Origin: Paraburkholderia aspalathi
GTDB taxonomy: Bacteria > Pseudomonadota > Gammaproteobacteria > Burkholderiales > Burkholderiaceae
DNA: 64,000 nt
Assembly (NCBI RefSeq): GCF_900116445.1
Contig: NZ_FPBH01000027.1
Span: forward strand, 80,565 to 144,564
Direction of reading: 5' to 3'
In this document: in pieces, positions 7,859 through 15,685 of the stretch
Layout: each line of letters begins with the position of its first letter
How positions within the stretch are numbered: position 1 is the first letter of the stretch
Program-made: the position numbers and the translations under genes
Notes under the pieces: model-generated
What the model saw: the letters and a program-made list of their open reading frames with translations, nothing else
Told to the model about the DNA's origin: nothing
Databases searched by the model: none

Positions 7859-8470
7859 ATGATGGTTCTGTATTCCGGCACAACTTGCCCGTTCTCCCAG
7901 CGCTGCCGGCTGGTGTTGTTCGAAAAGGGCATGGACTTCGAGATCCGCGACGTCGACCTGTTTAACAAGCCGGAAGACATCGCTGTGATGAATCCGTATG
8001 GTCAGGTGCCGATTCTCGTCGAACGGGACCTGATTCTGTATGAATCGAACATCATCAACGAGTACATCGACGAGCGCTTCCCGCACCCGCAACTGATGCC
8101 GGCCGATCCGGTTCAGCGCGCCCGCGCCCGTCTGTTCCTGCTGAACTTCGAAAAGGAACTGTTCGTTCACGTCGGCACGCTCGAAAACGAAAAGGGCAAG
8201 GCCGCTGAGAAGAATCACGAGAAGGCACGTCTTGCGATCCGTGATCGCCTGACGCAGCTTGCACCGATCTTCCTGAAGAACAAGTACATGCTCGGCGAAG
8301 AGTTCTCGATGCTGGACGTCGCGATCGCGCCGTTGCTGTGGCGTCTTGACCACTACGGCATCGAGCTGTCGAAGAATGCTGCACCGCTGATGAAGTACGC
8401 CGAGCGCATTTTCAGCCGCCCGGCTTATATCGAAGCGCTGACACCTTCGGAAAAGGTGATGCGTCGTTGA
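7859..8470 (+). CDS. sspA: Stringent starvation protein A (GST-fold)
   Basis: A 203-residue glutathione-S-transferase-fold protein that binds RNA polymerase and adjusts transcription under starvation and acid stress in E. coli. The thioredoxin-like N-terminal half contains SGTTCPFSQRCRLVLFEKG and the NPYGQVPILVERD strand-turn. The helical C-terminal half runs from about 90. Two ATGs stand in tandem (7859 and 7862) and either could be the start; AGGAA lies 7-8 bases upstream. The pairing with sspB just downstream is the standard arrangement and supports SspA over a generic GST. Confidence 0.93.
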   Translation: MMVLYSGTTCPFSQRCRLVLFEKGMDFEIRDVDLFNKPEDIAVMNPYGQVPILVERDLILYESNIINEYIDERFPHPQLMPADPVQRARARLFLLNFEKELFVHVGTLENEKGKAAEKNHEKARLAIRDRLTQLAPIFLKNKYMLGEEFSMLDVAIAPLLWRLDHYGIELSKNAAPLMKYAERIFSRPAYIEALTPSEKVMRR

Positions 8471-8544
8471 GTTTGGCTTTGGGGTGAGGGCGCCGCGTCT
8501 CGATTGTTTTCCGTACGCGCCCAAACCCGGTAAGAGGACTGTTG

Positions 8545-9066
8545 ATGCAAGAAATTTCCACCAAGCCTTATCTGCTGCGCGCGCTGTACGAATGGTGCAC
8601 GGATAACGGCTACACGCCGCATATCGCCGTCCGGGTCGATAATCAGACGCGCGTGCCGCGGCAGTTCGTGCGCGATAACGAGATCGTATTGAACATCAGC
8701 TTCGAGGCGACCAGCCAGTTGCAGATGGGCAATGAATGGATCGAGTTCAGCGCGCGTTTCTCCGGCAAATCGCATAAGATCGAAGTGCCGATCGCCAATA
8801 TTCTCGCGATCTACGCGCGGGAAAACGGGCAGGGCATGGCGTTCCCGGTCGAGTCGGCAGGCGGCGAGGCGCAGGATTCTGGCGCCGATGCGGAACTGGC
8901 GGACGAGACCGAAGCACCGGCCGCGCCCGTCAGCGTGGCGCCGCGTGCGGTCGAAACATCGTCTGCCGCGGATGCCGCCAAAGCGGAAAGCGCGACGGAC
9001 GGCCCGCAGCCTGACGATGATGGATCGAAAGGTGGCGGAAGGGCTCGCCTCAAGATCGTGAAATGA
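8545..9066 (+). CDS. sspB: ClpXP adaptor SspB
   Basis: A 173-residue adaptor that captures ssrA-tagged peptides and delivers them to the ClpXP protease. The folded tag-binding domain covers about residues 1-105 (TKPYLLRALYEWCTDNGYTPHI, then VLNISFEATSQLQMGNEWIEFSARFSG). A long Ala/Glu/Asp-rich linker follows. The extreme C-terminus ARLKIVK matches the ClpX-tethering motif of SspB (E. coli has a similar basic-hydrophobic ending). The ATG at 8545 follows AAGAGGA. It is 74 bp from sspA and probably in the same operon. Confidence 0.93.
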   Translation: MQEISTKPYLLRALYEWCTDNGYTPHIAVRVDNQTRVPRQFVRDNEIVLNISFEATSQLQMGNEWIEFSARFSGKSHKIEVPIANILAIYARENGQGMAFPVESAGGEAQDSGADAELADETEAPAAPVSVAPRAVETSSAADAAKAESATDGPQPDDDGSKGGGRARLKIVK

Positions 9067-9085
9067 AGTAGAATCACGGCCTCAT

Positions 9086-9161
9086 GCCGGCTTAGCTCAT
9101 CAGGTAGAGCGCTTGACTTGTAATCATGAGGTGGCGGGTTCGAGTCCTGCAGCCGGCACCA
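9086..9161 (+). tRNA. tRNA-Thr (anticodon TGT)
   Basis: A 76-nt cloverleaf with the 3' CCA encoded. The acceptor stem pairs GCCGGCT with AGCCGGC, and the T arm contains GGTTCGAGTCC. The anticodon loop CTTGTAA gives UGU, which reads ACA and other ACN Thr codons. The anticodon stem has one T-T mismatch. It begins 19 bp after sspB and is followed at once by a strong terminator. Confidence 0.95.
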
Positions 9162-9172
9162 GTAGTGCGAAA

Positions 9173-9208
9173 GCGGGTTTCTGAATAACTTCAGAAACCC
9201 GCTTTTTT
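9173..9208 (+). terminator. Intrinsic terminator after tRNA-Thr
   Basis: A perfect 12-bp stem (GCGGGTTTCTGA, 9173-9184, with TCAGAAACCCGC, 9191-9202), a 6-nt loop and a TTTTTT tract. Confidence 0.95.
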
Positions 9209-9506
9209 ATTTGGGGCGGGGATTTCGCGGGTTGGACGAGAGGCGGGAATGGCTCATTTTTGCCAGATCTCATTCACCTTGTCGATTGTGGATATTTTAG
9301 TCTACGAACTGTCCGCAGGCCGCCGCAAAGGGCGGTGGCATCAGCCTTCTTCAGGCGGCCGCCCTCAGATACCGCCCCGCGAACCCGACTGGGAGAGGTA
9401 CTATTCGGGCGTCAGTTGGCATCACGATCAGTCACTCCGGCGGGCAACGCCCCCGAGACGCGCGTTTTCACCGCGTCACTCCTGCAACACAGACCCCACC
9501 TTCATC
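9209..9506. other. Non-coding stretch before the methyltransferase gene
   Basis: No convincing gene. It contains one copy of a roughly 50-bp near-repeat (9261-9310) that also occurs inside the flavoprotein gene at 11207-11256. It also has a GC-rich patch with a 7-bp inverted repeat (near 9318 and 9354). The methyltransferase frame is open through here, but the predicted sequence is low-complexity and unlike the family. Confidence 0.6.
9261..9310 (+). repeat. Near-repeat, copy 1 (intergenic)
   Basis: Twenty bases (9273-9292, TTCACCTTGTCGATTGTGGA) are identical to 11219-11238, and similarity continues on both sides, for example GTCT-CG downstream and CAGA upstream. Both copies have the same orientation. 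This one is in non-coding DNA. I do not recognise the element. Confidence 0.6.
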
Positions 9507-10631
9507 ATGACCAGCCCCGCAACCATCACCTGGCCCGAAGCCGACGGCCCCCGCACTGCGCGTTGGCGCTCCGAAGCCGCGGTCCCGCCGCCCAAGCGCG
9601 TTGTCGTCGCCGATGACCGCACCACAGCTGACTCTGCCTACCGTCTCGCGTGCGAAGGCACCGCGCTGCTCTGGAACGGCGACTTTCAGAACGCTCGCCA
9701 ATTGCTGCAGGCGGTCACGCGCCGGCTGGAGCGCAAGCCGCGCAAGCAGGGCGAAACGCCGATCGACGCGTTCAACCTGCATCGCCAGGCGCAGTCGCAA
9801 CGCGCCCGCACGCTTGGGATGATTCTGATCCCGCTCGACGCTGCGTACGCGATTCCGCTGCGTCGCGCGCCTGAAGTGCAGCAGGCCTGCATCGAAACCT
9901 ACGGGCCGTCTGCCGACGAGCCCTCGGTCGTGTCGCTGCGCGAATTGCTCGGTCTGATCGGCGCGCACGAGTGGCGCAAGAAGGGCGTGGACATTCCCGC
10001 GCTGGGTGAGCGCATCCATCCGCACTACGGCGTGTTTTCGCCGGTGCGCGGTGAATATGTGGATCTGGTCGCGCACACGCCATTGCCGTCGTTGAACAAG
10101 GCGTTCGATATCGGCACCGGTACAGGCGTGCTGGCTGCGTTGCTCGCCAAACGCGGTGTGAAGAAGATCGTCGCGACCGATCAGGACCCGCGAGCGCTTG
10201 CTTGTGCACGCGAAAACCTCACGCGTCTTGGCTACGATCAGCAAGTCGACGTTGTGCAGGCTGATCTGTTTCCGGAAGGCCGTGCGCCGCTGGTGATCTG
10301 CAATCCGCCGTGGGTGCCGGCGCGGCCCGCTTCACCGATTGAATATGCGATCTACGATTCGGAAAGCCGCATGCTGCTCGGTTTTCTGGACGGGCTGGCG
10401 GAGCATTTGTCGCCGGGCGGGGAAGGCTGGCTGATTATGTCGGACTTTGCCGAGCATCTCGGATTGCGTACGCGTGAGTGGTTGCTTGCCGCCATTGAAA
10501 AGGCGGGGCTGACCGTGGTGGGGCGTGAGGATATTCGTCCGCGGCACCCGAAGTCGACTGATGAAACTGACGCGCTATATACAGCGCGCAAGGCTGAAGT
10601 GACGTCGCTCTGGCGTCTGAAGGCGCGCTAA
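9507..10631 (+). CDS. Class I SAM-dependent methyltransferase (HemK/RlmG-like small-domain type)
   Basis: A 374-residue methyltransferase. The SAM-binding glycine loop is AFDIGTGTGVLAALLAKRG (about 199-217), followed by the acidic VATDQDPRALACARENL. Catalytic motif IV is CNPPWVPA (about 267-274), the NPP-[YFW] type used to methylate amino groups in nucleic acids or glutamine. An N-terminal helical domain of about 180 residues has no assignment I can make. I chose the ATG at 9507 because upstream sequence looks non-coding. The substrate is unknown; the NPPW motif excludes simple small-molecule O-methylation only loosely. It is convergent with the flavoprotein gene. Confidence 0.82.
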   Translation: MTSPATITWPEADGPRTARWRSEAAVPPPKRVVVADDRTTADSAYRLACEGTALLWNGDFQNARQLLQAVTRRLERKPRKQGETPIDAFNLHRQAQSQRARTLGMILIPLDAAYAIPLRRAPEVQQACIETYGPSADEPSVVSLRELLGLIGAHEWRKKGVDIPALGERIHPHYGVFSPVRGEYVDLVAHTPLPSLNKAFDIGTGTGVLAALLAKRGVKKIVATDQDPRALACARENLTRLGYDQQVDVVQADLFPEGRAPLVICNPPWVPARPASPIEYAIYDSESRMLLGFLDGLAEHLSPGGEGWLIMSDFAEHLGLRTREWLLAAIEKAGLTVVGREDIRPRHPKSTDETDALYTARKAEVTSLWRLKAR

Positions 10632-10681
10632 ACGGAGGCGCTCGAGAGGAGCGCGATGAGGTGCAGTTAAAGAACGGCGTG

Positions 10682-11962
10682 TCAAACCAGCACGTCGCGC
10701 GCCTTGAGATACGCTAATGCGCCGCGTCCGGCGGCCAGCCCGCTGGCGAAGCAGGCGGTGAGCAGATAACCGCCGGTCGGTGCTTCCCAGTCGAGCATTT
10801 CACCTGCGCAGAACGCGCCGGGCAGACGCTCGATCATCAAATGTTGATCGAGCGCTTCGAAGGGGATGCCGCCCGCAGTGCTGATCGCTTCCGCGATGGG
10901 CCGCGCGCGCGTGAGTCGCACCGGCAGCGCTTTGATCGCGTGCGCCAGGCCATTCGCATCGGCGAAGGCTTCCTTCGACAGAATCTCATGCAATAAAGCC
11001 AGTTTTACACCCCCAATGCCGACCCTGCCATGCAGGTGAGTCGACATGGAACGCGAGCCGCGCGGTCGCGTGACCTCGGCCACGACACGCTCCAACGTCA
11101 AGCCTGGCGCCAGGTCCAGCGCGATCGTGACGTCGCCGTCGGCGAAAATCCGCTCCCGGATGGCTGCCGACAGCGCGTAAATCAGACTCCCTTCGAGGCC
11201 GGTTTCGGTCAGAAGTATTTCACCTTGTCGATTGTGGACTTTATTGTCTGCGTCGGTGATCGTGATGCCCACGGATTTCACTGGCTGACCGGCGAAACGC
11301 TCGCGCAGATAAGGACTCCAGTCCGCGTCGAAGCCGCAGTTCGCGGGCCGCAACGGCGTCACCGGCACCTCGCGTGCGCTTAGGAGCGGCACCCAGGCGG
11401 CATCCGATCCGAGCCGTGGCCAGCTTGCGCCACCGAGTGCGAACACCACGGCTTCACAGTTCACGCGTTGCTCGCCGTCGGGTGTTTCGAAGCGCAACGT
11501 GTGCGCAGCTGCGTCGCCGTCATCGCTGCCATCGTCGTCCCAACCGATCCACTTGTGGCGCATGTGAAAGCGCACGCCAGCTTCTCTCAACCGATGCAAC
11601 CACGCCCGCAGCATCGGCGCCGCTTTCATATCGGTCGGAAAAACCCGCCCCGAACTGCCGACGAAGGTTTCGACGCCAAGCCCATGCAGCCAGGTCCGCA
11701 AGGCGTCGGGACCGAACAGGTCGAGTAGCGGCGCGATCTGTTCGCGGCGCGCGCCGTAGCGGCCAAGAAACGGCTCGAGCGGTTCCGAATGCGTGATGTT
11801 CATGCCGCCTTTGCCCGCCATCAGGAATTTGCGGCCAACGGATGGCATCGCGTCGTAGACGTCGACTTGTACGCCGTGCTGGGCGAGCGCCTCGGCGGCC
11901 ATCAGGCCGGCGGGGCCACCGCCGATCACGGCGACGCGAGCGGAATCGAAGGAGGATGACAT
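10682..11962 (-). CDS. FAD-dependent oxidoreductase, TIGR03862/BaiN-like flavoprotein
   Basis: A 426-residue flavoprotein of the HI0933/BaiN group. The N-terminal dinucleotide-binding motif is VAVIGGGPAGLMAAEAL (10-26). The family motif GRKFLMAGKGGMNITH lies at about 43-58, and the C-terminal FAD motif is GEMLDWEAPTGGYLLTACFASGLAAG (about 392-417). The GLEGSLIYALSAAIR segment marks the TIGR03862 branch, whose reaction is not established (an aminoacetone oxidase label is common but weak). A stretch near residues 235-251, in KVHNRQGE, is encoded by copy 2 of a near-repeat also present in non-coding DNA 2 kb away. Confidence 0.85.
   Translation of the reverse strand: MSSSFDSARVAVIGGGPAGLMAAEALAQHGVQVDVYDAMPSVGRKFLMAGKGGMNITHSEPLEPFLGRYGARREQIAPLLDLFGPDALRTWLHGLGVETFVGSSGRVFPTDMKAAPMLRAWLHRLREAGVRFHMRHKWIGWDDDGSDDGDAAAHTLRFETPDGEQRVNCEAVVFALGGASWPRLGSDAAWVPLLSAREVPVTPLRPANCGFDADWSPYLRERFAGQPVKSVGITITDADNKVHNRQGEILLTETGLEGSLIYALSAAIRERIFADGDVTIALDLAPGLTLERVVAEVTRPRGSRSMSTHLHGRVGIGGVKLALLHEILSKEAFADANGLAHAIKALPVRLTRARPIAEAISTAGGIPFEALDQHLMIERLPGAFCAGEMLDWEAPTGGYLLTACFASGLAAGRGALAYLKARDVLV
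11207..11256 (+). repeat. Near-repeat, copy 2 (inside the flavoprotein gene)
   Basis: Shares an exact 20-mer and flanking similarity with 9261-9310. On the minus strand it encodes part of the segment between the FAD-family motifs (around KVHNRQGE) without breaking the frame. Confidence 0.6.
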
Positions 11963-12358
11963 GCGGTCCTGCGGATGAGCGGGGGCGGCGCGTTGGCCTG
12001 ATCTGACAATCGGGCGGCGCGAAGGGCGCTATTTTCACACCGCCGGCAACGCAGGGCAAACGGCGCGCGGCGAACGACTAACGAGTCAACGGACCAGCGC
12101 GAGCCAGCGGCCGAAAAAAGCTGGGTTCGGGCGTGTCGCAAGCCCTTGCGCTCGCGTTCGCGTCTTTGCTATTCACTCACGCGAACTATACTTTTCAAAC
12201 ACCTTCCACCGGACGCAGTCCGCTTCTTCCCCGCGTCACACTACCCCACCGCTCTCATTTCGCCCGACACGGCCAATGCAGCCGCGTCGAGGCTGGCGAC
12301 GTGGTCTGCGCGCCCGCTGTTTGTCTGGATGTTCCGACGTTTGATTTAGGAGATTGCC
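11963..12358. other. Divergent intergenic region without a recognisable gene
   Basis: About 400 bp between the flavoprotein gene and the divergent DUF1059-like gene. A TATACT hexamer near 12187 with TTGCTA upstream could be a weak sigma-70 promoter for the plus strand, but the spacing is short. Nothing else stands out. Confidence 0.4.
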
Positions 12359-12568
12359 ATGACTCGCAAATACATCGACTGCCGCGAGTTCCCGAGCGAA
12401 ACGAAGTGTACCGTTGCCCTGTCCGCTGACAGCGAGAGCGAATTGCTCGACGCGGCCGTGCAGCATGCCGTCACGGTGCACAAACATACGGACTCGCCGG
12501 AACTGCGTTCGCAGCTCAAGACGCTCTTTCATGAAGGCACGCCGCCGGTCGAGGCGCCGCGAGGGTGA
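12359..12568 (+). CDS. Small DUF1059-like protein
   Basis: A 69-residue cytoplasmic protein. The layout is an N-terminal strand with a CRE-type cysteine (YIDCREFP), a middle SADSESELLDAAVQHAVTVHKHTDSPELR and a short tail. It fits the DUF1059 family, in which a Cys near the start and A-x-x-H-A-x-x-x-H follow each other; no function is established. TAGGAG precedes the ATG closely. It appears to be a single-gene unit. Confidence 0.75.
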   Translation: MTRKYIDCREFPSETKCTVALSADSESELLDAAVQHAVTVHKHTDSPELRSQLKTLFHEGTPPVEAPRG

Positions 12569-12659
12569 TTCGTTGTCCTTTTCCTTGAGGATGAAAGCCG
12601 GCTAACCAGCACGAACGGCAGCGCGCCGTTCGCGCTGGTCGCGGCGTTGTCCTTGCGTC

Positions 12660-12980
12660 CTAGCCGGGATATGCCTCATCCACCTTCAATCCGGCCAGCT
12701 TGAAAATGACCCGCAGCGTTTGAGGTTTGATGTCACGACGCGAAGCGAGTGTCGTCATCACGAAGTCGAGTACTTTCGCGTACTTCAGCATCGTCAGGCA
12801 CGTCTCCATGTCGACGCTGCCATCGCGCATGACCTCGGCCAGCCGCAGCATTTCGGTGGAGATGTCGCGCGCCATTTCCAGTTCGAGCTGCTGCTTTTCC
12901 GACCACGCAGGGGCGGCGGTGAGCTTCGCCATCATTTCCTGAAACTTCTGTTCGACGTTTCCGTTGGGTACGGTGTCCAT
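12660..12980 (-). CDS. Conserved hypothetical helical protein
   Basis: A 106-residue protein I do not recognise. It is predicted to be almost entirely helical and soluble, with no signal peptide and no cysteine pair. Hydrophobic heptad-like spacing runs through FQEMMAKLTAAP, LELEMARDISTEMLRLAEVM and LTMLKYAKVLDFVMTTLA. The C-terminal DIKPQTLRVIFKLAGLKVDEAYPG looks like a small folded end. Codon use resembles the neighbouring genes, and GAGGCAG precedes the ATG, so it is likely real. It is convergent with the DUF1059-like gene. Confidence 0.65.
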   Translation of the reverse strand: MDTVPNGNVEQKFQEMMAKLTAAPAWSEKQQLELEMARDISTEMLRLAEVMRDGSVDMETCLTMLKYAKVLDFVMTTLASRRDIKPQTLRVIFKLAGLKVDEAYPG

Positions 12981-13366
12981 TGCTGCCTCTTCTATTTTCC
13001 AGGCGCGCGTCCGTTTGAGATCGCGGCGCGCTGCTGGTTACGTAACGTTCGGTCCGTGTTCCGGGACCGTCCTCCCCACATGCATTCGGTTCGCGTGATC
13101 GAAGCCACGACCGGCAGCTTGTTGTTATGCGCGACGCGGCTTACGCCATCGAGTGAACCGGCCCGCAAGATGCTTTCAAGCCACGTCGGAATACGTCCCG
13201 CATAGTGCGTTTCGAGCAGGAAGTGTTCCAGGTTTATGGCATTTCTCGCATGGTCGACGCGGCTCCTTAGGTGAGCGGCCTGCGCTTTGGGTAAACTGGC
13301 AGCAACTTTTCCTTTTTTCCGTCATCTGTCGCACGTTCGCGTTGCAATCGATGGCGGTCTCCCACG
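12981..13366. other. Intergenic region, no supported gene
   Basis: About 385 bp between divergently transcribed genes. A minus-strand frame stays open for about 108 codons (13328 to 13001) but has no usable start near its beginning and its third-position GC is lower than in the genes around it, so I do not call it. Confidence 0.45.
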
Positions 13367-14209
13367 ATGTCCAGCAAAACCCACGAAATCCGTCCGAACC
13401 AGTCCGTCGAGTTGTTGAAGGAGCTTCATATCCTCACGCGCGACGGCAAGATGAACCAGGACAGCCGCCGCAAGCTGAAGCAGGTCTACCACCTGTTCCA
13501 GTTCATCGAGCCGCTGCTGAAAGACCTCAAGGAGCAGCAGGGCGCGGTGACGCTCGTCGACCATGGCGCGGGCAAGTCATACCTAGGTTTTATCCTGTAT
13601 GACCTTTTCTTCAAGGAGTTTCAGGACGCCGCTGGTGGGGCATCGCACATTTACGGCATCGAAACGCGCGAGGATCTCGTGACGAAATCCGAGGAGCTGG
13701 CCGGGCGGCTGGGCTTCACGGGGATGTCGTTTCTGAATTTGTCGGTGGCGGAGTCGATTACGTCAGACCGATTGCCGGCGCAGATCGATATCGTGACGGC
13801 GTTGCATGCGTGCAATACCGCGACTGATGACGCTCTCCGGTTTGCTCTGGAAAAGCGTGCGAAGTACATCGTGGTGGTGCCGTGTTGCCAGGCCGAGGTG
13901 GCGGGGGTTTTACGGCAGAACAAGGGTAAATCGCTCGGGAATGCATTGACCGAGATATGGCGGCATCCGTTGCATACCCGGGAATTTGGCAGCCAGATTA
14001 CCAATGTGCTGCGCTGCCTGCAGCTTGAAGCGCATGGGTATCAGGTGAGTGTGACCGAGCTGGTCGGGTGGGAACATTCCATGAAGAATGAACTGATTAT
14101 TGCCCAGTTCAAGGACCTGCCGAGACGGCGGCCAACCGAGCGGCTGAATGAAGTGATGGAGACGCTCGGGATCGAGGAGTTGAAGGAACGGTTCTTTGTC
14201 TCGGCCTGA
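13367..14209 (+). CDS. SAM-dependent methyltransferase (Methyltransf_32/METTL25-like)
   Basis: A 280-residue protein with a Rossmann-type methyltransferase core. The motif I position is VTLVDHGAGKSYLGFILYDLF (about 61-81), where DHGAGKSYL replaces the usual D-x-G-x-G-x-G, as in the METTL25-related group. IYGIETREDLVTKS follows as motif II, and DIVTALHACNTATDDAL (about 139-155) as motif IV. CCQAEVAGVL and ELIIAQFKD come later. An N-terminal helical region of about 55 residues precedes the core. The substrate is unknown; the family is often annotated as modifying RNA or small molecules without proof. Confidence 0.8.
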   Translation: MSSKTHEIRPNQSVELLKELHILTRDGKMNQDSRRKLKQVYHLFQFIEPLLKDLKEQQGAVTLVDHGAGKSYLGFILYDLFFKEFQDAAGGASHIYGIETREDLVTKSEELAGRLGFTGMSFLNLSVAESITSDRLPAQIDIVTALHACNTATDDALRFALEKRAKYIVVVPCCQAEVAGVLRQNKGKSLGNALTEIWRHPLHTREFGSQITNVLRCLQLEAHGYQVSVTELVGWEHSMKNELIIAQFKDLPRRRPTERLNEVMETLGIEELKERFFVSA

Positions 14210-14250
14210 TCCGTCCTGCGGCGGTGGCTTTTTCATGGCCACCGCGCTAA

Positions 14251-14805
14251 TTACTTTTTCATCAATTCATTCCAGCCTTTAAGACCAATTCGCCGAAGCG
14301 TTTCCTGATTCCGCTCATAAATTGCTTCTGCATCAGGAAAAGCCTGAACTGCCCGTTCAATACTCTCTTCACGAAGCAGATGCAAAATCGGGTAGGGCGC
14401 GCGATTCGTATAGTTCTCGATATCGTCGGGCTGGCTGTCTTCAAACTGATAGTGCGGGTGAAAACTGGCAATCTGAATAATGCCTTCCAGCCGAAGTTGT
14501 TTAATCATTCTCTCGGCAAAAAACAGGCAATCGTTATAGTCGAGAAAATTGCCGAGCGCGCCCGGTATAACCAGAAGCGTGGTATCCACCTCGTCAGGAT
14601 TCGCTGCGACGAGCGCCTGAATCTCGGTTTCGAGATCGGCTAACACCCCTTCCATATCCACGGCGTCGCTCACGGCATAGCGAATCTGCTCCTTCACATG
14701 CACGGCTTTGGCAAAGGGGCACAAATTGAGCCCGATCACGGCCTGCGTCAGCCAATGACGGGTGGCGGCGATAACGGCATCACGAGATTCGGCGGGCGAC
14801 GACAT
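14251..14805 (-). CDS. DUF1415 family protein
   Basis: A 184-residue soluble protein matching the DUF1415 family. Features are the conserved WLTQAVIGLNLCPFAKAVHVKEQIRY opening, DTTLLVIPGALGNFLDYNDCLFFAE in the middle, and FHPHYQFEDSQPDDIENYTNRAPYPILHLLREESIERAV. The NLCPFA cysteine and the FHPHYQF histidines are family-invariant as I remember it, hinting at metal binding or a redox centre, but no activity is known. I take the ATG at 14805; a further upstream start adds residues unlike the family. It is convergent with the methyltransferase gene. Confidence 0.85.
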   Translation of the reverse strand: MSSPAESRDAVIAATRHWLTQAVIGLNLCPFAKAVHVKEQIRYAVSDAVDMEGVLADLETEIQALVAANPDEVDTTLLVIPGALGNFLDYNDCLFFAERMIKQLRLEGIIQIASFHPHYQFEDSQPDDIENYTNRAPYPILHLLREESIERAVQAFPDAEAIYERNQETLRRIGLKGWNELMKK

Positions 14806-14890
14806 GGCAAGCAGCGAAAGAGGAAAGTGCCATTCTAACGGCGCGCAACGGCACCGATCCGCACCCGGCCCCAACAGGACGGCCGAAACG

Positions 14891-15532
14891 TCATCCGGCT
14901 TGCGTCCCGCTGCACGCGGCGGCGATCAACTGCGCCGCTACCTTCGGTGCGGCGAGAATCGGCCCACAGCCCGGGCCGTAGGTCTGGCTGGCTGCGTACA
15001 CGCCTTCGATCATCAAACCGAGACCGTTGGCCAATGCCACCGGATCGTCGGCGCCTGCCGCGGTTGTCAGTTCCAGAAGCCGCGCCATCAGCCGTTCCTT
15101 GTTGCGAAACACGAATTGCCGCGCCGGATGCGTTGTGTCGGAAAACTCCACGGCCACATTCACGAAAGGACAGCCGCGGTAATCGTCGACCGATGCACGC
15201 ACCGCCAAGTCGTCGAAATACTGCTGAAGTTGCCTAGCCGGTTCGTCTGGATGCTTGGCAAAGCTTTTTTCCACGTAGCCGAAAAACTGCTCGTCCTTGC
15301 GCTCCAGATACGCCATCACCAATTCGTCCTTCGACGAGAACTGGCGGTACAAGCTCATCTTGTTCACACCCGCTCGCTCGACCACCGCGTCGACGCCGAC
15401 CGTCCGCACACCCTCGCGATAGAACAGTTCGTCTGCGGCGCGCAGCAGATGCTGCTGCGCCTCCGGGCCGGCTGTCTGCGCGCCGCGTGCTCGCCGTGCG
15501 GCGGTTGGCTTGAGGGTTTCACTATCGGACAT
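14891..15532 (-). CDS. TetR/AcrR family transcriptional regulator
   Basis: A 213-residue repressor. The N-terminal TetR helix-turn-helix covers about residues 27-73 (LLRAADELFYREGVRTVGVDAVVERAGVNKMSLYRQFSSKDELV). The C-terminal ligand domain has the CPFVNVAVEF segment of the TetR_C branch that senses small hydrophobic compounds. It is transcribed away from an MFS transporter, the usual repressor-exporter pair. A palindrome exactly within the MFS promoter spacer is the likely operator. The ATG at 15532 is preferred to an earlier start that would cover the promoter region. Confidence 0.9.
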   Translation of the reverse strand: MSDSETLKPTAARRARGAQTAGPEAQQHLLRAADELFYREGVRTVGVDAVVERAGVNKMSLYRQFSSKDELVMAYLERKDEQFFGYVEKSFAKHPDEPARQLQQYFDDLAVRASVDDYRGCPFVNVAVEFSDTTHPARQFVFRNKERLMARLLELTTAAGADDPVALANGLGLMIEGVYAASQTYGPGCGPILAAPKVAAQLIAAACSGTQAG

Positions 15533-15559
15533 GGGTACCACCTGAATTGAATTGATGCC

Positions 15560-15588
15560 TTGACATGTTACCGACCAGTAACTAACAT
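15560..15588 (+). promoter_or_regulatory. MFS promoter with TetR-type operator in its spacer
   Basis: A -35 TTGACA (15560-15565) and -10 TAACAT (15583-15588) are separated by 17 bp. The spacer is occupied by the inverted repeat GTTAC-N6-GTAAC (15567-15582), whose inner bases are also partly symmetrical. A TetR dimer here would occlude RNA polymerase. The transcript would start about 90 bp before the MFS ATG. Confidence 0.72.
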
Positions 15589-15598
15589 CGCAACACCA

Positions 15599-15618
15599 TT
15601 GTGACAGATCTGTCACAA
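15599..15618. promoter_or_regulatory. Perfect 20-bp palindrome in the tetR-MFS intergenic region
   Basis: TTGTGACAGATCTGTCACAA is fully self-complementary. It lies just after the predicted MFS transcription start, so a bound protein could block elongation. It differs from the GTTAC/GTAAC element, so it may bind a second regulator or be a second-class site for the same one. The TGTGA/TCACA half-sites recall CRP/FNR-type sites. Confidence 0.55.
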
Positions 15619-15685
15619 GTCCTTTACCGAAGTCGTAACAATGCGAGCGGCGCGGCCTGCGGGACAGGCGTCGATTGGAGAATTA

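Noticed and set aside
9046..9074. TAGAAT at 9069-9074 as the -10 box of tRNA-Thr
   Set aside because: It is well placed, but I see no reasonable -35 hexamer 16-18 bp upstream, and the tRNA could be read from the sspA-sspB transcript.
9318..9365. GC-rich inverted repeat (GGCCGCC / GGCGGCC) before the methyltransferase gene
   Set aside because: Only seven pairs with a loop of about 30 nt; expected by chance in DNA of this composition.
13001..13330. Minus-strand frame open for about 108 codons upstream of the methyltransferase gene, with protein-like stretches such as INLEHFLLETHYAGRIPTWLE
   Set aside because: It has no start codon near its beginning, its codon third positions are less GC-rich than those of neighbouring genes, and I recognise no family. 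It may be a gene remnant but the evidence is too thin.
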